Positions 26,429 to 34,987 are shown, counted from the stretch's first letter. The stretch is DNA of 64,000 nt from Trinickia terrae (GCF_005144415.1 NZ_SWJE01000005.1:41827-105826), one strand, 5' to 3'. Numbers and translations are program-made. The notes: generated by a model not told the origin, from the letters alone.

Positions 26429-28801
26429 ATGCAAGACATTCGAGAGACGTTGAACGCCGCGCTGGCGCATCATCAGGCGGGCCGTCTCGCGGATGCGCGG
26501 ACCCTCTATCGACAGATCCTGCACGCACAGCCACGGCATTCGGACGCGCTGCATTTTCTCGGGCTGCTCGCATGCCAGATCGCGCAGCATGACGCGGGCA
26601 TCGCGCTGATGCGCGAATCGATCGCCGTCAATCCGAGCCCGATCTACTACAACAACCTTGGCAATGCGTTGCGCGACCACGGCTTGCTGGCCGACGCCAT
26701 CGCTGAATATCGCCGCGCGATCGTGCTCAAGAGCGACTACGCCGAAGCCCACAACAATCTCGGCAATGCGCTGCGCGAGGCCGGCGACGCGGCCGCGTCG
26801 CTGCAAAGCTGCGCTCGGGCAGTCGAATTGCTTCCCGGCTACGCCGAGGGCTATAACAATCTCGGCAACGCGCTGAAGGATCTCGGCCAAATCGACGCGG
26901 CCTTGCTCGCGTACAACAAGGCGATTGCCGCAAGAAGCGACTTCGCGCTTGCTCACATCAATCTCGGCAATGTGCTCAGGGAGCAAGGGCATGCCGATGC
27001 AGCGGTCGAATCCCATCGAGCCGGCATCGCGCTCGCGCCGAACCTCGCCGCGGCGCACGATGCGCTTGCCGGCGCGCTGATGGATCGCGGCGACGTCGAT
27101 GCGGCCATCGAGAGCTACCGGCGCGCGGCCGAGCTGCAGCCTGAACAGGCCGCTGCGCACAATGCCCTCGGCAACGCGCTGAACGGCGCCGGCCGAGCCG
27201 GCGAATCGGTAGCCTGCTACGAGCGCGCGCTTGCCTTGCAGCCCGATCTCGCCGATGCGCATCACAATCTCGCCAACGCGCTGAAACGCCTGGGGCGCGC
27301 CGAGCAGGCGCTCGGCTTCGCGCGGCGCGCCGTGGAGCTACGCAATGATGCGCCGTCGTTCCACAACAACCTCGGCATGATCCTCGCCGACCTGAACCAG
27401 TTCGACGCCGCGCTCGAGCGCTACCGCAAGGCGCTCGCGCTCGATCCCGATCTCGCGGAATCGCATACCGCCGTGCTGTTCGGCCAGGCCTATGCCGCCG
27501 GATGGTCGGCCGGCGCTCACCTCGCCGATGCGCGCTACTTCGGCCAGCGCATGGCCGCGCTGGCGTCGCCCTACACGCAATGGCCCGCGCTGGCGGATGC
27601 GTCGCGCGCGACGCGTGCGCTCAGGGTCGGCTTCGTGACGGCCGATTTCCGCGCGCATCCCACCGGCTATTTCCTGGAAAGCGCGCTCGCCCATCTCGAC
27701 CGCGCGAAGATCGAGGCGATCGCGTATTCGAACGGCTTGCAACATGACGACGTCACGGCGCGTCTGAAGCCGCGCTTCGCGGCGTGGCGCCACATCGCCG
27801 GCATGAGCGACGAAGCGGCGGCGCGCATGATCCACGAGGATCGCATCGACATCCTCGTCGACCTGTCGGGCCATACCGCGCGCAACCGGCTGCCGCTGTT
27901 CGCCTGGCGGCCGGCTCCGCTGCAGGTGAGCTGGCTCGGCTACTTCGCGACGACGGGGCTCGACGCGATCGACTACGTGCTCGGCGACCCGCACGTGCTG
28001 CCCGCGGAAGACGAGGCTCAATATGTCGAACGCGCGTGGCGCCTGCCGGACAGCTACTTGTGCTTCACGCTGCCGGCGCGGCAGGTGCCGGTCGGCCCGT
28101 TGCCCGCGCTGCAAGCCGGCCATGTGACCTTCGGGTGCTTCAACAATCACAAAAAGCTCAACGATGCGGTCGTCGCGGTCTGGTCGCGCGTGCTGCATGC
28201 GGTGCCGAATTCGCGTCTGATGTTGAAGAACTTCCAGCTTGGCGAGCCGATCATGCGGCGCGATACGCTCGCGCGCTTCGCCGCGCACGGCGTCGGCAGC
28301 GAGCGGCTCGTGCTCGAGGGACCGTCGTCGCGCGACGAGTATTTCGCCGCCTACCAGCGCGTCGATCTCGCGCTGGACCCGTTCCCCTATCCAGGCGGCA
28401 CGACGAGCGTCGAAGGGCTCTGGATGGGCGTGCCGGTCTTGAGCCGCCGCGGCAACCGGTTCCTGTCCCGCCTCGGCGAGATGGTGCTGCAAACGGCCGG
28501 CTTGCCAGAGTGGATCGCCGGCGACGATGACGACTACGTCGCGCGCGCCGCAGCGTACGCCGCCGACCTGCCGGGCCTCGCGGCGCTGCGCGCCGGCTTG
28601 CGCGAGCGCGTGATTGCCTCGCCGCTCTGCGATGCGCCGCGCTTCGCCCGAAATCTCGAAGCCGCCTTCGCGCAAATGTGGCAGCGCAGGCTTGCGGCGA
28701 TTGACGGAGTGCCCCCAAACCTGTCGCTTCGCGCCAGGCCCCCCGAGGGGGCCGAGGAAACTTGGGGCCGCCCGGCGTTTCCTCGAGGAGACAACCCATG
28801 A
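26429..28801 (+). CDS. TPR/SPINDLY-family O-linked glycosyltransferase, second of three
   Basis: The 790-residue paralogue of its neighbours has a longer TPR array, about ten units (YNNLGNALRDHGLLADAIAEY repeated to ~residue 350). The catalytic half begins near 395 and has VTADFRAHPTGYFLES, FGCFNNHKKLND and PYPGGTTSVEGLWMG. The last ~30 residues (from GVPPNLSLRARPPEGAEE) do not belong to the family; they are translated from an intergenic repeat module that the gene reads into before stopping at 28801. The stop overlaps the next start (ATGA). Different TPR length from its neighbours suggests a different protein target or binding mode. Confidence 0.88.
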   Translation: MQDIRETLNAALAHHQAGRLADARTLYRQILHAQPRHSDALHFLGLLACQIAQHDAGIALMRESIAVNPSPIYYNNLGNALRDHGLLADAIAEYRRAIVLKSDYAEAHNNLGNALREAGDAAASLQSCARAVELLPGYAEGYNNLGNALKDLGQIDAALLAYNKAIAARSDFALAHINLGNVLREQGHADAAVESHRAGIALAPNLAAAHDALAGALMDRGDVDAAIESYRRAAELQPEQAAAHNALGNALNGAGRAGESVACYERALALQPDLADAHHNLANALKRLGRAEQALGFARRAVELRNDAPSFHNNLGMILADLNQFDAALERYRKALALDPDLAESHTAVLFGQAYAAGWSAGAHLADARYFGQRMAALASPYTQWPALADASRATRALRVGFVTADFRAHPTGYFLESALAHLDRAKIEAIAYSNGLQHDDVTARLKPRFAAWRHIAGMSDEAAARMIHEDRIDILVDLSGHTARNRLPLFAWRPAPLQVSWLGYFATTGLDAIDYVLGDPHVLPAEDEAQYVERAWRLPDSYLCFTLPARQVPVGPLPALQAGHVTFGCFNNHKKLNDAVVAVWSRVLHAVPNSRLMLKNFQLGEPIMRRDTLARFAAHGVGSERLVLEGPSSRDEYFAAYQRVDLALDPFPYPGGTTSVEGLWMGVPVLSRRGNRFLSRLGEMVLQTAGLPEWIAGDDDDYVARAAAYAADLPGLAALRAGLRERVIASPLCDAPRFARNLEAAFAQMWQRRLAAIDGVPPNLSLRARPPEGAEETWGRPAFPRGDNP
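28711..28797 (+). repeat. Repeat copy F: right-hand module only
   Basis: The stretch has a CCCCCGAGGGGG core (28740-28751), then the hairpin module with loop TTGGGGCCGCCCGGC, ending seven bases after GAGGAG and directly before the ATG of the third SPINDLY gene. The left-hand module (hairpin ACCGGAGT...ACTCCGGT) present in copies A-D is missing. The copy lies inside the 3' end of the second SPINDLY gene and encodes its odd tail. Confidence 0.75.
28753..28785 (+). promoter_or_regulatory. Translation-start hairpin before SPINDLY gene 3
   Basis: CGAGGAAAC (28753-28761) pairs perfectly with GTTTCCTCG (28777-28785) around a 15-nt loop TTGGGGCCGCCCGGC. The ribosome-binding AGGAG (28786-28790) abuts the stem. 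The arms differ almost completely from those of the other copies, yet loop length and loop sequence are kept, which is the pattern of a selected RNA structure. Confidence 0.6.
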
Positions 28802-30792
28802 ACGCAATCGCACCGGAAGCGATCTCGCAGCAGGCCGTCGAAGCTGGCCTCGTCCATCATCAGGCAGGGCGATTCGGGCAAGCGCAGGCGCTCTACCAGC
28901 ACGCGCTGCAACTCGTGCCGCGCAATTCGGACGCGCTGCATCTGCTCGGTGTGGTCGCCATGCAGCAGGGCCGGTATGCCGATGCGCTCGACCTGATCGC
29001 GCGCGCCATCGAGATCAGCCCGCAATCGATCTACTACGACAATCTCGGCTCGGTGATGCGCGGCTGGGGCAAGCTGGCCGCGGCTGCGGAGAGCTACAGC
29101 CAGGCGATTGCGCTCGATGCCGCCAATGTCAATGCGCACAACAACCTTGGCTTCGTGCTGCAGCAGATGCGTCTCTTCGCGGCCGCTGCCATGAGCTTTC
29201 GCACGGCCACGGCGCTCAAGCCCGATTTTGCCGACGCCCACTGCAATCTCGGCAACGCGCTGCGCGAGCTGGGCGATCTCGACGGAGCCGTCGAGCACTG
29301 CCGCAGGGCTCTGGCGATCAATCCCGCGCTCGGCGAGGCGCACAACAATCTCGGCAACGCGTTCAAGAACCAGGGCAAGCTGACCGAAGCGGCGCAGTGC
29401 TACGAGCACGCGCTGGCCCTGTCGCCGCACGAGCCGCAGATCCCGCTCAATCTTGGCATCGTCCGGCGCGAAGAAGGGCGTCACGATGCGGCCATCGCGT
29501 GCTTCAGGCAGGCCATAGCGTTGCGGCCGTCGTGGGCGCACGCATGGAGCAACCTGTTGTTCAGCCTGAGCTTCGCGCCCGGCGTCACGCCGGCCGACTA
29601 TCTCGCCGAGGCGGCCGAGTTCGGGCGGCGCGTCGGCGCCGAGGTTCGCCCTTACACGGACTGGCTCACTGATACGGCGGCGGGCGCCCCGTTGCGAATC
29701 GGCTTCGTGTCCGGCGATCTCAGGGCTCACCCCGTCGGGTTCTTTCTGGAAAGCGTCCTCGCGCAGTTCGACCCCGCGCGCATCCGCCTCTTCGCGTACA
29801 CCACCCGGCCTCAAGAAGACGAGCTCACTGCCCGCGTCAAGCCGCGCTTTGCGGCCTGGCGCAGCATCGTCGACATGAACGACGAGGCCGCCGCGCGCGC
29901 GATTCGCGACGACGGCATCCATATCCTGTTCGACATGGCCGGGCACACCGACGGCAACCGGCTGCCCGTATTCGCCTGGAAGCCGGCGCCGGTGCAGGTG
30001 AGCTGGATCGGCTATTTCGCGTCGACGGGGCTTGCGGCCATCGATTACGTGCTCGGCGACGATTGCGTGCTGCCGGCCGGCGAAGCGCATCACTTTGTCG
30101 AACGGCCGTGGCGTCTGCCGCAAAGCTACCTGTGCTTCACGCCCCCCGAGCCGGCTGTGCCGATCGAGGCCGAACCGCTGTCGGCCGACCGGCCGCTCAC
30201 GTTCGGCTGCTTCAGCGATCTGGTGAAGATGAACGACCGCGTGGCGGCGGTGTGGTCGCGCATCCTCCATGCGGTGCCGGGTTCGCGTCTTTTCCTGAAG
30301 GCGAAACAGTTGGCCGATCCGGCGGCGCGCAGCACGACGCTTGCACGCTTTGCGGCGCACGGCATCGGCGCGCAACGGCTCGTGATGGAAGGCCCCTCGC
30401 CGCACGCGGCGTACCTCGCCTCGCACAACCGCGTGGACATCACGCTGAGTCCGTTTCCTTATCCGGGCGGCACGACGACGGCCGAAAGCCTGTGGATGGG
30501 GGTGCCGGTGCTGTGCCGCCGCGGCGACCGCTTCCTCGCGCATTTGTGCGAGAGCGTGCTGCGTGGCGCGGGCCTCGCCGACTGGATTGCATCGGATGAC
30601 GACGACTACGTCGCGCGAGCCGTCGCATTCGCCCGCGACCGCGAGCGGCTTTCGGCGCTGCGCGGGGAACTGCGCGAGCGAGTGCTGGCGTCCTCGCTGT
30701 GCGACGCGCCGCGCTTTGCGCGCATGCTCGAGGACGAGTTCGCCAAGATGTGTACCGACAAAAAAGCCGCATCGCTGCGGCTTCGAGAGTGA
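28798..30792 (+). CDS. TPR/SPINDLY-family O-linked glycosyltransferase, third of three
   Basis: The 664-residue paralogue starts at ATG 28798 (overlapping the previous stop), after GAGGAG. About seven TPR units occupy residues 10-250; the catalytic half starts near 290 with VSGDLRAHPVGFFLES, FGCFSDLVKMND and PYPGGTTTAESLWMG. The final residues KKAASLRLRE are encoded by DNA that on the opposite strand is the rho-independent terminator of the fliC-fliD-fliT transcripts. It lies closest to the flagellin operon and is the best candidate for the main flagellin transferase by position; all three could act on different sites. Confidence 0.88.
   Translation: MNAIAPEAISQQAVEAGLVHHQAGRFGQAQALYQHALQLVPRNSDALHLLGVVAMQQGRYADALDLIARAIEISPQSIYYDNLGSVMRGWGKLAAAAESYSQAIALDAANVNAHNNLGFVLQQMRLFAAAAMSFRTATALKPDFADAHCNLGNALRELGDLDGAVEHCRRALAINPALGEAHNNLGNAFKNQGKLTEAAQCYEHALALSPHEPQIPLNLGIVRREEGRHDAAIACFRQAIALRPSWAHAWSNLLFSLSFAPGVTPADYLAEAAEFGRRVGAEVRPYTDWLTDTAAGAPLRIGFVSGDLRAHPVGFFLESVLAQFDPARIRLFAYTTRPQEDELTARVKPRFAAWRSIVDMNDEAAARAIRDDGIHILFDMAGHTDGNRLPVFAWKPAPVQVSWIGYFASTGLAAIDYVLGDDCVLPAGEAHHFVERPWRLPQSYLCFTPPEPAVPIEAEPLSADRPLTFGCFSDLVKMNDRVAAVWSRILHAVPGSRLFLKAKQLADPAARSTTLARFAAHGIGAQRLVMEGPSPHAAYLASHNRVDITLSPFPYPGGTTTAESLWMGVPVLCRRGDRFLAHLCESVLRGAGLADWIASDDDDYVARAVAFARDRERLSALRGELRERVLASSLCDAPRFARMLEDEFAKMCTDKKAASLRLRE
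30760..30783 (-). terminator. Rho-independent terminator of fliC-fliD-fliT, inside the end of SPINDLY gene 3
   Basis: Read on the minus strand: AAGCCGCA, loop GCGA, TGCGGCTT followed by a T run (complement of A at 30760-30765). The 8-base stem is perfect. It lies 75-100 bases after the fliT stop but within the coding region of the convergent transferase gene, so one DNA segment serves as terminator and as coding sequence. Confidence 0.8.
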
Positions 30793-30858
30793 ATCCAATT
30801 CCGCATTGACGGCATGCGGTTGTTATTCGTTATCCAGGTTCCGGCCTCGAGGCCGTCG

Positions 30859-31155
30859 TCAGAGCTTCCCCGTCGTGTTGTAGAGGCTCGTGGCGGCGAC
30901 CCGCTTCATCGCTTCGCTTTGCCGGCAGATCATCGCCTCGCGCTCGTCCTGCGTCTTGCGCGTGATCGTCGCGTCGATCTCCTGGATCGCGCGGATCGTG
31001 GCGATCGCTTCAGGCGTCTGCGTCTGGCCGAGCGTCATGAGAAGAGGGGAGCGCTCGTCGGCCAGATCGGACGCGAACAGCCAGTCGCCTGCCTCGACGG
31101 CGGCGGCGATCGTCTTTGTCAGTTCGTATGCGCGGGACAGCGATTCTTGCGTCAT
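30859..31155 (-). CDS. fliT: FliT-like flagellar chaperone
   Basis: The 98-residue, mainly helical protein is encoded directly downstream of fliD (34-base gap), the standard position of fliT. Typical features are the N-terminal LSRAYELTKTIAAAVEAGDWLFASDLADER helix pair and the basic C-terminal helices with conserved aromatic residues absent. FliT binds the FliD cap protein before export and, in enterobacteria, inhibits FlhDC. Sequence conservation in this family is weak, so the name rests on size, helical character and gene order. Confidence 0.75.
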   Translation of the reverse strand: MTQESLSRAYELTKTIAAAVEAGDWLFASDLADERSPLLMTLGQTQTPEAIATIRAIQEIDATITRKTQDEREAMICRQSEAMKRVAATSLYNTTGKL

Positions 31156-31189
31156 CGTTCTCGATCCTTGGTCAGCGGAAGCTCAAGCG

Positions 31190-32623
31190 TCAGGACGTCT
31201 TGTTCAGCGTGCCCGAGCTGCCGTTGCCGCCGAACAGCTGGTTCAGGTACGTCGTGTTGTTCTGCATCTGCGTCATCAGGTTGTTCAGCGCGGTGAACTC
31301 CGAGTTGTACTGGCTCGTCAGCGTGGCCGCATAGGCAGTCAGGGTGGCCTGTTGCTGCGTCAGGCTCTGGAGGTCCGAGTTGAGCGCCTGGGTGCGCTGG
31401 GCGAATTGGCCGCCGGACTCCGTGTACGTCAGGGTGTACGCATTGAGCTGCTCGCCGATTCCGTTCGTGCTGTTGAAGATGGCCGACACAGCGCTTGAGT
31501 TCGTGGTGAGCGCCGTTTGCAGCGCCGTGCTGTCGACCTTGATCGTGCCGTCCGGCTGCAGGTTCAGGCCGATCGAGGACAAGCTGTACGTCTTGCCGCC
31601 CACGGTGATGCCGTTACTGACCATCGAGGCCATGTCGTTCGTGGCCGTGTTGAGCATGGCGTCGCCCAAGAGCGGTCCGGCCGTCGCACTCGTCGAGCCG
31701 CTCGCGGCGGTGTAGGTCGACAGCCCGCTCGCGGTCGTGACCCACGAGTTGTACGCCGTGACGAAACTGTTGATTGCGGTGGTCTCGGAGGTCGTGTCCG
31801 CGGCCACGGTGAGCGTTTGCGTGGTGCCGACCGCGGCGCTCGTGAGGTTGAGCGTCACGCCGGTGAGCGCGCCGGTTACGGTGTTGCTTGCGCTCGTGAC
31901 CGTGTTGCCGGCGATCGAGAGCTTTGCATCCTGGCCGGCCGTGACCTGCGTGAAGCTGGCCGTGTTCAGGCCGGAGTCCACGCCGGTGCCGGCGGAGATC
32001 GACACCGTGTTCGCCGCGCCGGTCGAGGTCGAGGTGAGCACGAGGTGCTGGCCGTCGGACGCGGTGATGACGGTGGCCGACACGCCGGGGTTGTTCGACG
32101 CGCCGTTGATGGCCGCCGCGACGCCGGCGAGCGTGTTGTTCGACGAGTTCAGCGCGATCGTCATCGAGCTGCTGCCGACGCCGACCGTCAGGTTGCCGGT
32201 GCCGAGCGTGGCACTGCTTGAATACGCACCCGAGGAAATCACGTTCGACTGGGCGATCTGCGTCACGTTGACCGAATATGTACCCGCAACGGCGCCCGAG
32301 CCGGTCGCGACCGTCGCCGTGATGCCGCTGCCGCTCGTTGTGGCGCTCAACTGCTGGAGCGCGCTGCCGTCCGTGAGACCCGACAGCGAGGTCTGCAGCG
32401 ACGCCATTGCCGATTGCAGCGAGCCGATCGCCGACACCATGGTGTTGTCGGACGTCTGCTGGTTGGTGATCGTGGCCTGCTGGCCGGCGGTTTTCGCGTT
32501 AACGAGGGCCGTGACGAGCGAGTTGACGTCGAGGCTCGACTTGGTCGATCCACTGATGACGGACTGGGCTGCTTGCGCCAGCGCGGCGCTTGCGCTGGTG
32601 GAGGACGTTGCCGTGGTCGACAT
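31190..32623 (-). CDS. fliD: Flagellar filament cap protein FliD
   Basis: The 477-residue protein is Ser/Thr/Ala-rich like all cap proteins. The N-terminal FliD_N part (about 15-115) has STKSSLDVNSLVTALVNAKTAGQQATI; the C-terminal FliD_C part (about 230-460) ends with a coiled coil (TQALNSDLQSLTQQQATLTAYAATLTSQYNSEFTALNNLMTQM). The cap sits at the filament tip and folds exported flagellin. Encoded between fliC and fliT in the same direction; a 12-base perfect inverted repeat lies upstream of its start. Confidence 0.95.
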   Translation of the reverse strand: MSTTATSSTSASAALAQAAQSVISGSTKSSLDVNSLVTALVNAKTAGQQATITNQQTSDNTMVSAIGSLQSAMASLQTSLSGLTDGSALQQLSATTSGSGITATVATGSGAVAGTYSVNVTQIAQSNVISSGAYSSSATLGTGNLTVGVGSSSMTIALNSSNNTLAGVAAAINGASNNPGVSATVITASDGQHLVLTSTSTGAANTVSISAGTGVDSGLNTASFTQVTAGQDAKLSIAGNTVTSASNTVTGALTGVTLNLTSAAVGTTQTLTVAADTTSETTAINSFVTAYNSWVTTASGLSTYTAASGSTSATAGPLLGDAMLNTATNDMASMVSNGITVGGKTYSLSSIGLNLQPDGTIKVDSTALQTALTTNSSAVSAIFNSTNGIGEQLNAYTLTYTESGGQFAQRTQALNSDLQSLTQQQATLTAYAATLTSQYNSEFTALNNLMTQMQNNTTYLNQLFGGNGSSGTLNKTS

Positions 32624-32715
32624 GGGTAGCTCCGTTCGTTTCGTTCGTTATTGCGAGTTTCGGTCCAGTGCAGACTGGCAGAGGTGTTTGGCCCGATGGG
32701 CAAGTACCGCCAATG

Positions 32716-32743
32716 ACTACAGGGAGGAATACCTCCCTGTAGT
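32716..32743. terminator. Perfect 12-base inverted repeat between fliC and fliD
   Basis: ACTACAGGGAGG and its complement flank a 4-base loop AATA. It lies 112 bases after the fliC stop and 92 bases before the fliD start. No long T run follows on the minus strand, so it may be a terminator aided by Rho, an mRNA-stabilising 3' end for fliC, or a fliD leader hairpin. A second inverted repeat (32769-32777 with 32803-32811, GGGGCCGCC) lies between it and fliC. Confidence 0.55.
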
Positions 32744-32855
32744 GTTGCTTGAGTTGCGCTGCTTTACCGGGGCCGCCGCGTGTCGCGCTATCCGGCGTCG
32801 CTGGCGGCCCCGCGCAGCACAGCGTGTCTTGCGACTCGCTGTGCGCCGGTCACGC

Positions 32856-33686
32856 TTACTGCAGGAGCTTCAGCACTTGCTGCGGCAGCGAGTTCGCTTG
32901 CGCGAGCACCGAGATACCGGCTTGCTGCAGCACTTGCGCCTTGCTCAGGTTCGCCGTTTCCGACGCGAAGTTCGCGTCGGTGATTTGCGACATGGCCGAG
33001 CTCGTGTTGGTCGATTGCGTCTCGGTGTTGGTGATGGCCGACGAGAACGTGTTCTGCGCAGCACCGAGCTGGGCTTGGAAGTTGTTCACTTGCGTGAGTG
33101 CGGCATCGATCGCCGTGATCGCGTTTTGCGCACCCGAGGTCGTCGCAACGGTGAGACCCGTCAGGTTCATGCCGGCCGAGTTCCAGTTCGTCGTGCCGAA
33201 GTTGGCCGTCAGGTTCTGGTTGGCCGAAGCGCCGATCTGGAAGGTCACGCTGCCGCTCGTGCCGAGCGCGCCGCCAAGAACGGTTTGGCCGTTGAACGTC
33301 GTTTGCGTGGCAACGCGGTCGATTTCAGCCAGACGCGTCGACACTTCCGACTGCAGGTTGGCTTGTGCTGCCGTGCTCAGCGAGCCGTCGCCCGACTCGA
33401 CCGCCAGCTGGCGGATACGCTGCAGGTTGGCAACCGTCGACGAGATCGCGCCGCCAGCCGTTTGCAGCATCGAGATGCCGTCGTTCGCGTTCGATACGCC
33501 TTGGTTCAGCGCGTTGATCGAGGCCGTCATCGTCGTCGAGATCGCGAGGCCGGCTGCGTCGTCAGCTGCGGAGTTGATGCGCTTGCCCGACGACAGGCGG
33601 TTGATTGCTTGCGACAGAGCGTTCTGCGAGCCCGAGAGATTCGTCTGGGCCTCGAGCGACATGATGTTGGTATTGATGTTCAGCAT
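32856..33686 (-). CDS. fliC: Flagellin FliC (short form)
   Basis: The 276-residue flagellin has the conserved ends: N-terminal INTNIMSLEAQTNLSGSQNALSQAINRLSSGKRINSA and C-terminal SETANLSKAQVLQQAGISVLAQANSLPQQVLKLLQ. LQRIRQLAVESGDG is the D1 polymerisation helix. The central part is only about 90 residues, rich in Thr, Ser, Asn and Gly, so outer domains D2/D3 are largely absent. Those exposed Ser/Thr are natural targets of the SPINDLY transferases upstream. A sigma-28-like promoter lies about 90 bases upstream. Confidence 0.97.
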   Translation of the reverse strand: MLNINTNIMSLEAQTNLSGSQNALSQAINRLSSGKRINSAADDAAGLAISTTMTASINALNQGVSNANDGISMLQTAGGAISSTVANLQRIRQLAVESGDGSLSTAAQANLQSEVSTRLAEIDRVATQTTFNGQTVLGGALGTSGSVTFQIGASANQNLTANFGTTNWNSAGMNLTGLTVATTSGAQNAITAIDAALTQVNNFQAQLGAAQNTFSSAITNTETQSTNTSSAMSQITDANFASETANLSKAQVLQQAGISVLAQANSLPQQVLKLLQ

Positions 33687-34097
33687 TTCTTTCCTCGTTT
33701 GGAAAACGCCTCAGAGATCGGCTATTTCAAGGTTCGGCGACGCGCTTATCGCGAGTGGCGCTGACCGCCTTTCCTGGTTGTCGGCGGGGGGCGGAGAAAA
33801 CTTTAGGGAAGGGATGCGAAATTGGTGATAGCGCATTGGCAGCCCCGAGGCGAGGGCGTTCGGCCGCTCGACAACGCAAGTGCTTGAACGCAAATGTCAA
33901 AATGGTGGTCGACGCGGCGTTTACCTGTTAAGATCGCTGGTTCGCGGTGGACTCCGCACCAATTTCCCCGGCCCCCGGGGCCGATTGCCTCTCGTTTTGC
34001 TGCTTGCGGCAAGCGTCGGGAGGGCCGGCGCGAGGCGGACTGCCATGAGTGGGCAGCTGCCACGCATTTTGACCGTATCAAGCGACTTAGGAATTAC
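33687..34097. other. Divergent promoter region between fliC and rpsU
   Basis: The 411 bases hold the fliC sigma-28 promoter on the minus strand and the rpsU promoter and leader on the plus strand. Open frames here are short and without family resemblance. No RNA gene was recognised. Confidence 0.5.
33778..33805 (-). promoter_or_regulatory. Sigma-28 promoter of fliC
   Basis: On the minus strand TAAAGTTT (complement of 33798-33805) is followed after 12 bases by GCCGACAA (complement of 33778-33785). The -35 is a perfect match to the flagellar sigma-28 consensus and the -10 has one change; the spacer is 12, one longer than usual unless the -35 is read one base later. The leader to the ATG at 33686 would be about 85 bases. 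Confidence 0.75.
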
Positions 34098-34310
34098 ATG
34101 ACGACGATTCTTCTGAAGGAAAACGAGCCGTTCGAAGTGGCGATCCGCCGCTTCCGCCGCGCAATCGAAAAAAATGGCCTCATCGCCGAACTGCGTGAGC
34201 GCCAGTCTTACGAAAAGCCGACAACGGCTCGCAAGCGCAAGAAGGCTGCGGCTGTGAAGCGCCTGCACAAGCGTCTGCGCAGCCAGATGCTGCCGAAGAA
34301 GCTCCACTAA
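34098..34310 (+). CDS. rpsU: 30S ribosomal protein S21
   Basis: The 70-residue, strongly basic protein starts [28 protein letters not shown] and ends [17 protein letters not shown], a textbook bacterial S21. It is a small-subunit protein needed early in initiation. Start at ATG 34098 is fixed by the conserved N-terminus, although the frame is open further upstream. Followed by two hairpins, one likely a bidirectional terminator. Confidence 0.97.
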   Translation: MTTILLKENEPFEVAIRRFRRAIEKNGLIAELRERQSYEKPTTARKRKKAAAVKRLHKRLRSQMLPKKLH

Positions 34311-34323
34311 GAGCTTCCTCGGC

Positions 34324-34400
34324 GACGCGGCTCGCAGCCGCGTCGAAAGCAGTAAAAAAACGGCGGTGTGTGCTTCGAAAGAAGCCACGCCGCCGTTGTT
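34324..34400. terminator. Terminators between rpsU and the minus-strand gene
   Basis: The first hairpin has GACGCGGCT (34324-34332) pairing perfectly with AGCCGCGTC (34336-34344). The second has AACGGCGG (34359-34366) pairing with CCGCCGTT (34390-34397), preceded by seven A and followed by a T-rich stretch, so it can end transcription in both directions between these converging genes. Confidence 0.7.
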
Positions 34401-34466
34401 CTTGGGGCTGGAGCGCGGCGCCTGACCGCGGCGTGCAGCCGGCTGACGGCTGCGCTTCGGTCGGCT

Positions 34467-34895
34467 TCAGGCCGCCTGCTTCTTGAGGTGTTCCGCCGAC
34501 AGGCCGAATTCACGCGCGATCGAGGTCAGCCGCTCGGCCCATTCCCAAGTGCCGAACGCATCGTGGACGTTCTGCAGGCAGCTCAGCAGGTTGATGGCCG
34601 TCGGATCGTAGATGTTGACGCGCGCCCTGAGCAGCGCCCGCTTGAGCGCGGCGACGCCGGCGTCCATATACGTGGGCACTTCGTCGGGGCGCTTGCCGAT
34701 GTAGCGCACCGGCACGCCTTCCATCGCGGTCACGTAATCGCGCGGCTGGATCAGGCTGCCGACCGGGCAGCCGCCGCAATAGCCCCGATAGGCGCCACCC
34801 CCGCGCGGCAGCAAGGCGGCGCGCCCTTGGCCGAAAAGATGGTCGACGGCGTGGTCGAACAGCGCTTGATGCGTTAGGAAATTGAGATTTTTCAT
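34467..34895 (-). CDS. Conserved hypothetical protein next to rpsU
   Basis: The 142-residue protein starts at ATG 34895 (MKNLNFLTHQALFDHAVDHL). It contains GYCGGCPVGSLI near residues 39-50, a Cys-x-x-Cys, and two helical segments toward the end (VNIYDPTAINLLSCLQNVHD, WAERLTSIAREFGLSAEHL). The last part looks like a small helical repeat. I do not recognise a named family; similar proteins are, from memory, encoded beside rpsU in other Burkholderia. Monocistronic, with its own terminator. Confidence 0.7.
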   Translation of the reverse strand: MKNLNFLTHQALFDHAVDHLFGQGRAALLPRGGGAYRGYCGGCPVGSLIQPRDYVTAMEGVPVRYIGKRPDEVPTYMDAGVAALKRALLRARVNIYDPTAINLLSCLQNVHDAFGTWEWAERLTSIAREFGLSAEHLKKQAA

Positions 34896-34969
34896 GGTTT
34901 CGGCGGCTCGAGCTGAAATGCTTCGGCCGTTCGTTGTCTTATACGTGCAGCTATAACGCTTCGATCGGT

Positions 34970-34987
34970 AAAAATGCGGACATTTTT
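34970..34987. promoter_or_regulatory. AT-rich palindrome upstream of the hypothetical gene
   Basis: AAAAATG-CGGA-CATTTTT is a perfect 7-base inverted repeat about 75 bases upstream of ATG 34895, placed where an operator would lie. No specific regulator can be assigned. Confidence 0.3.
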
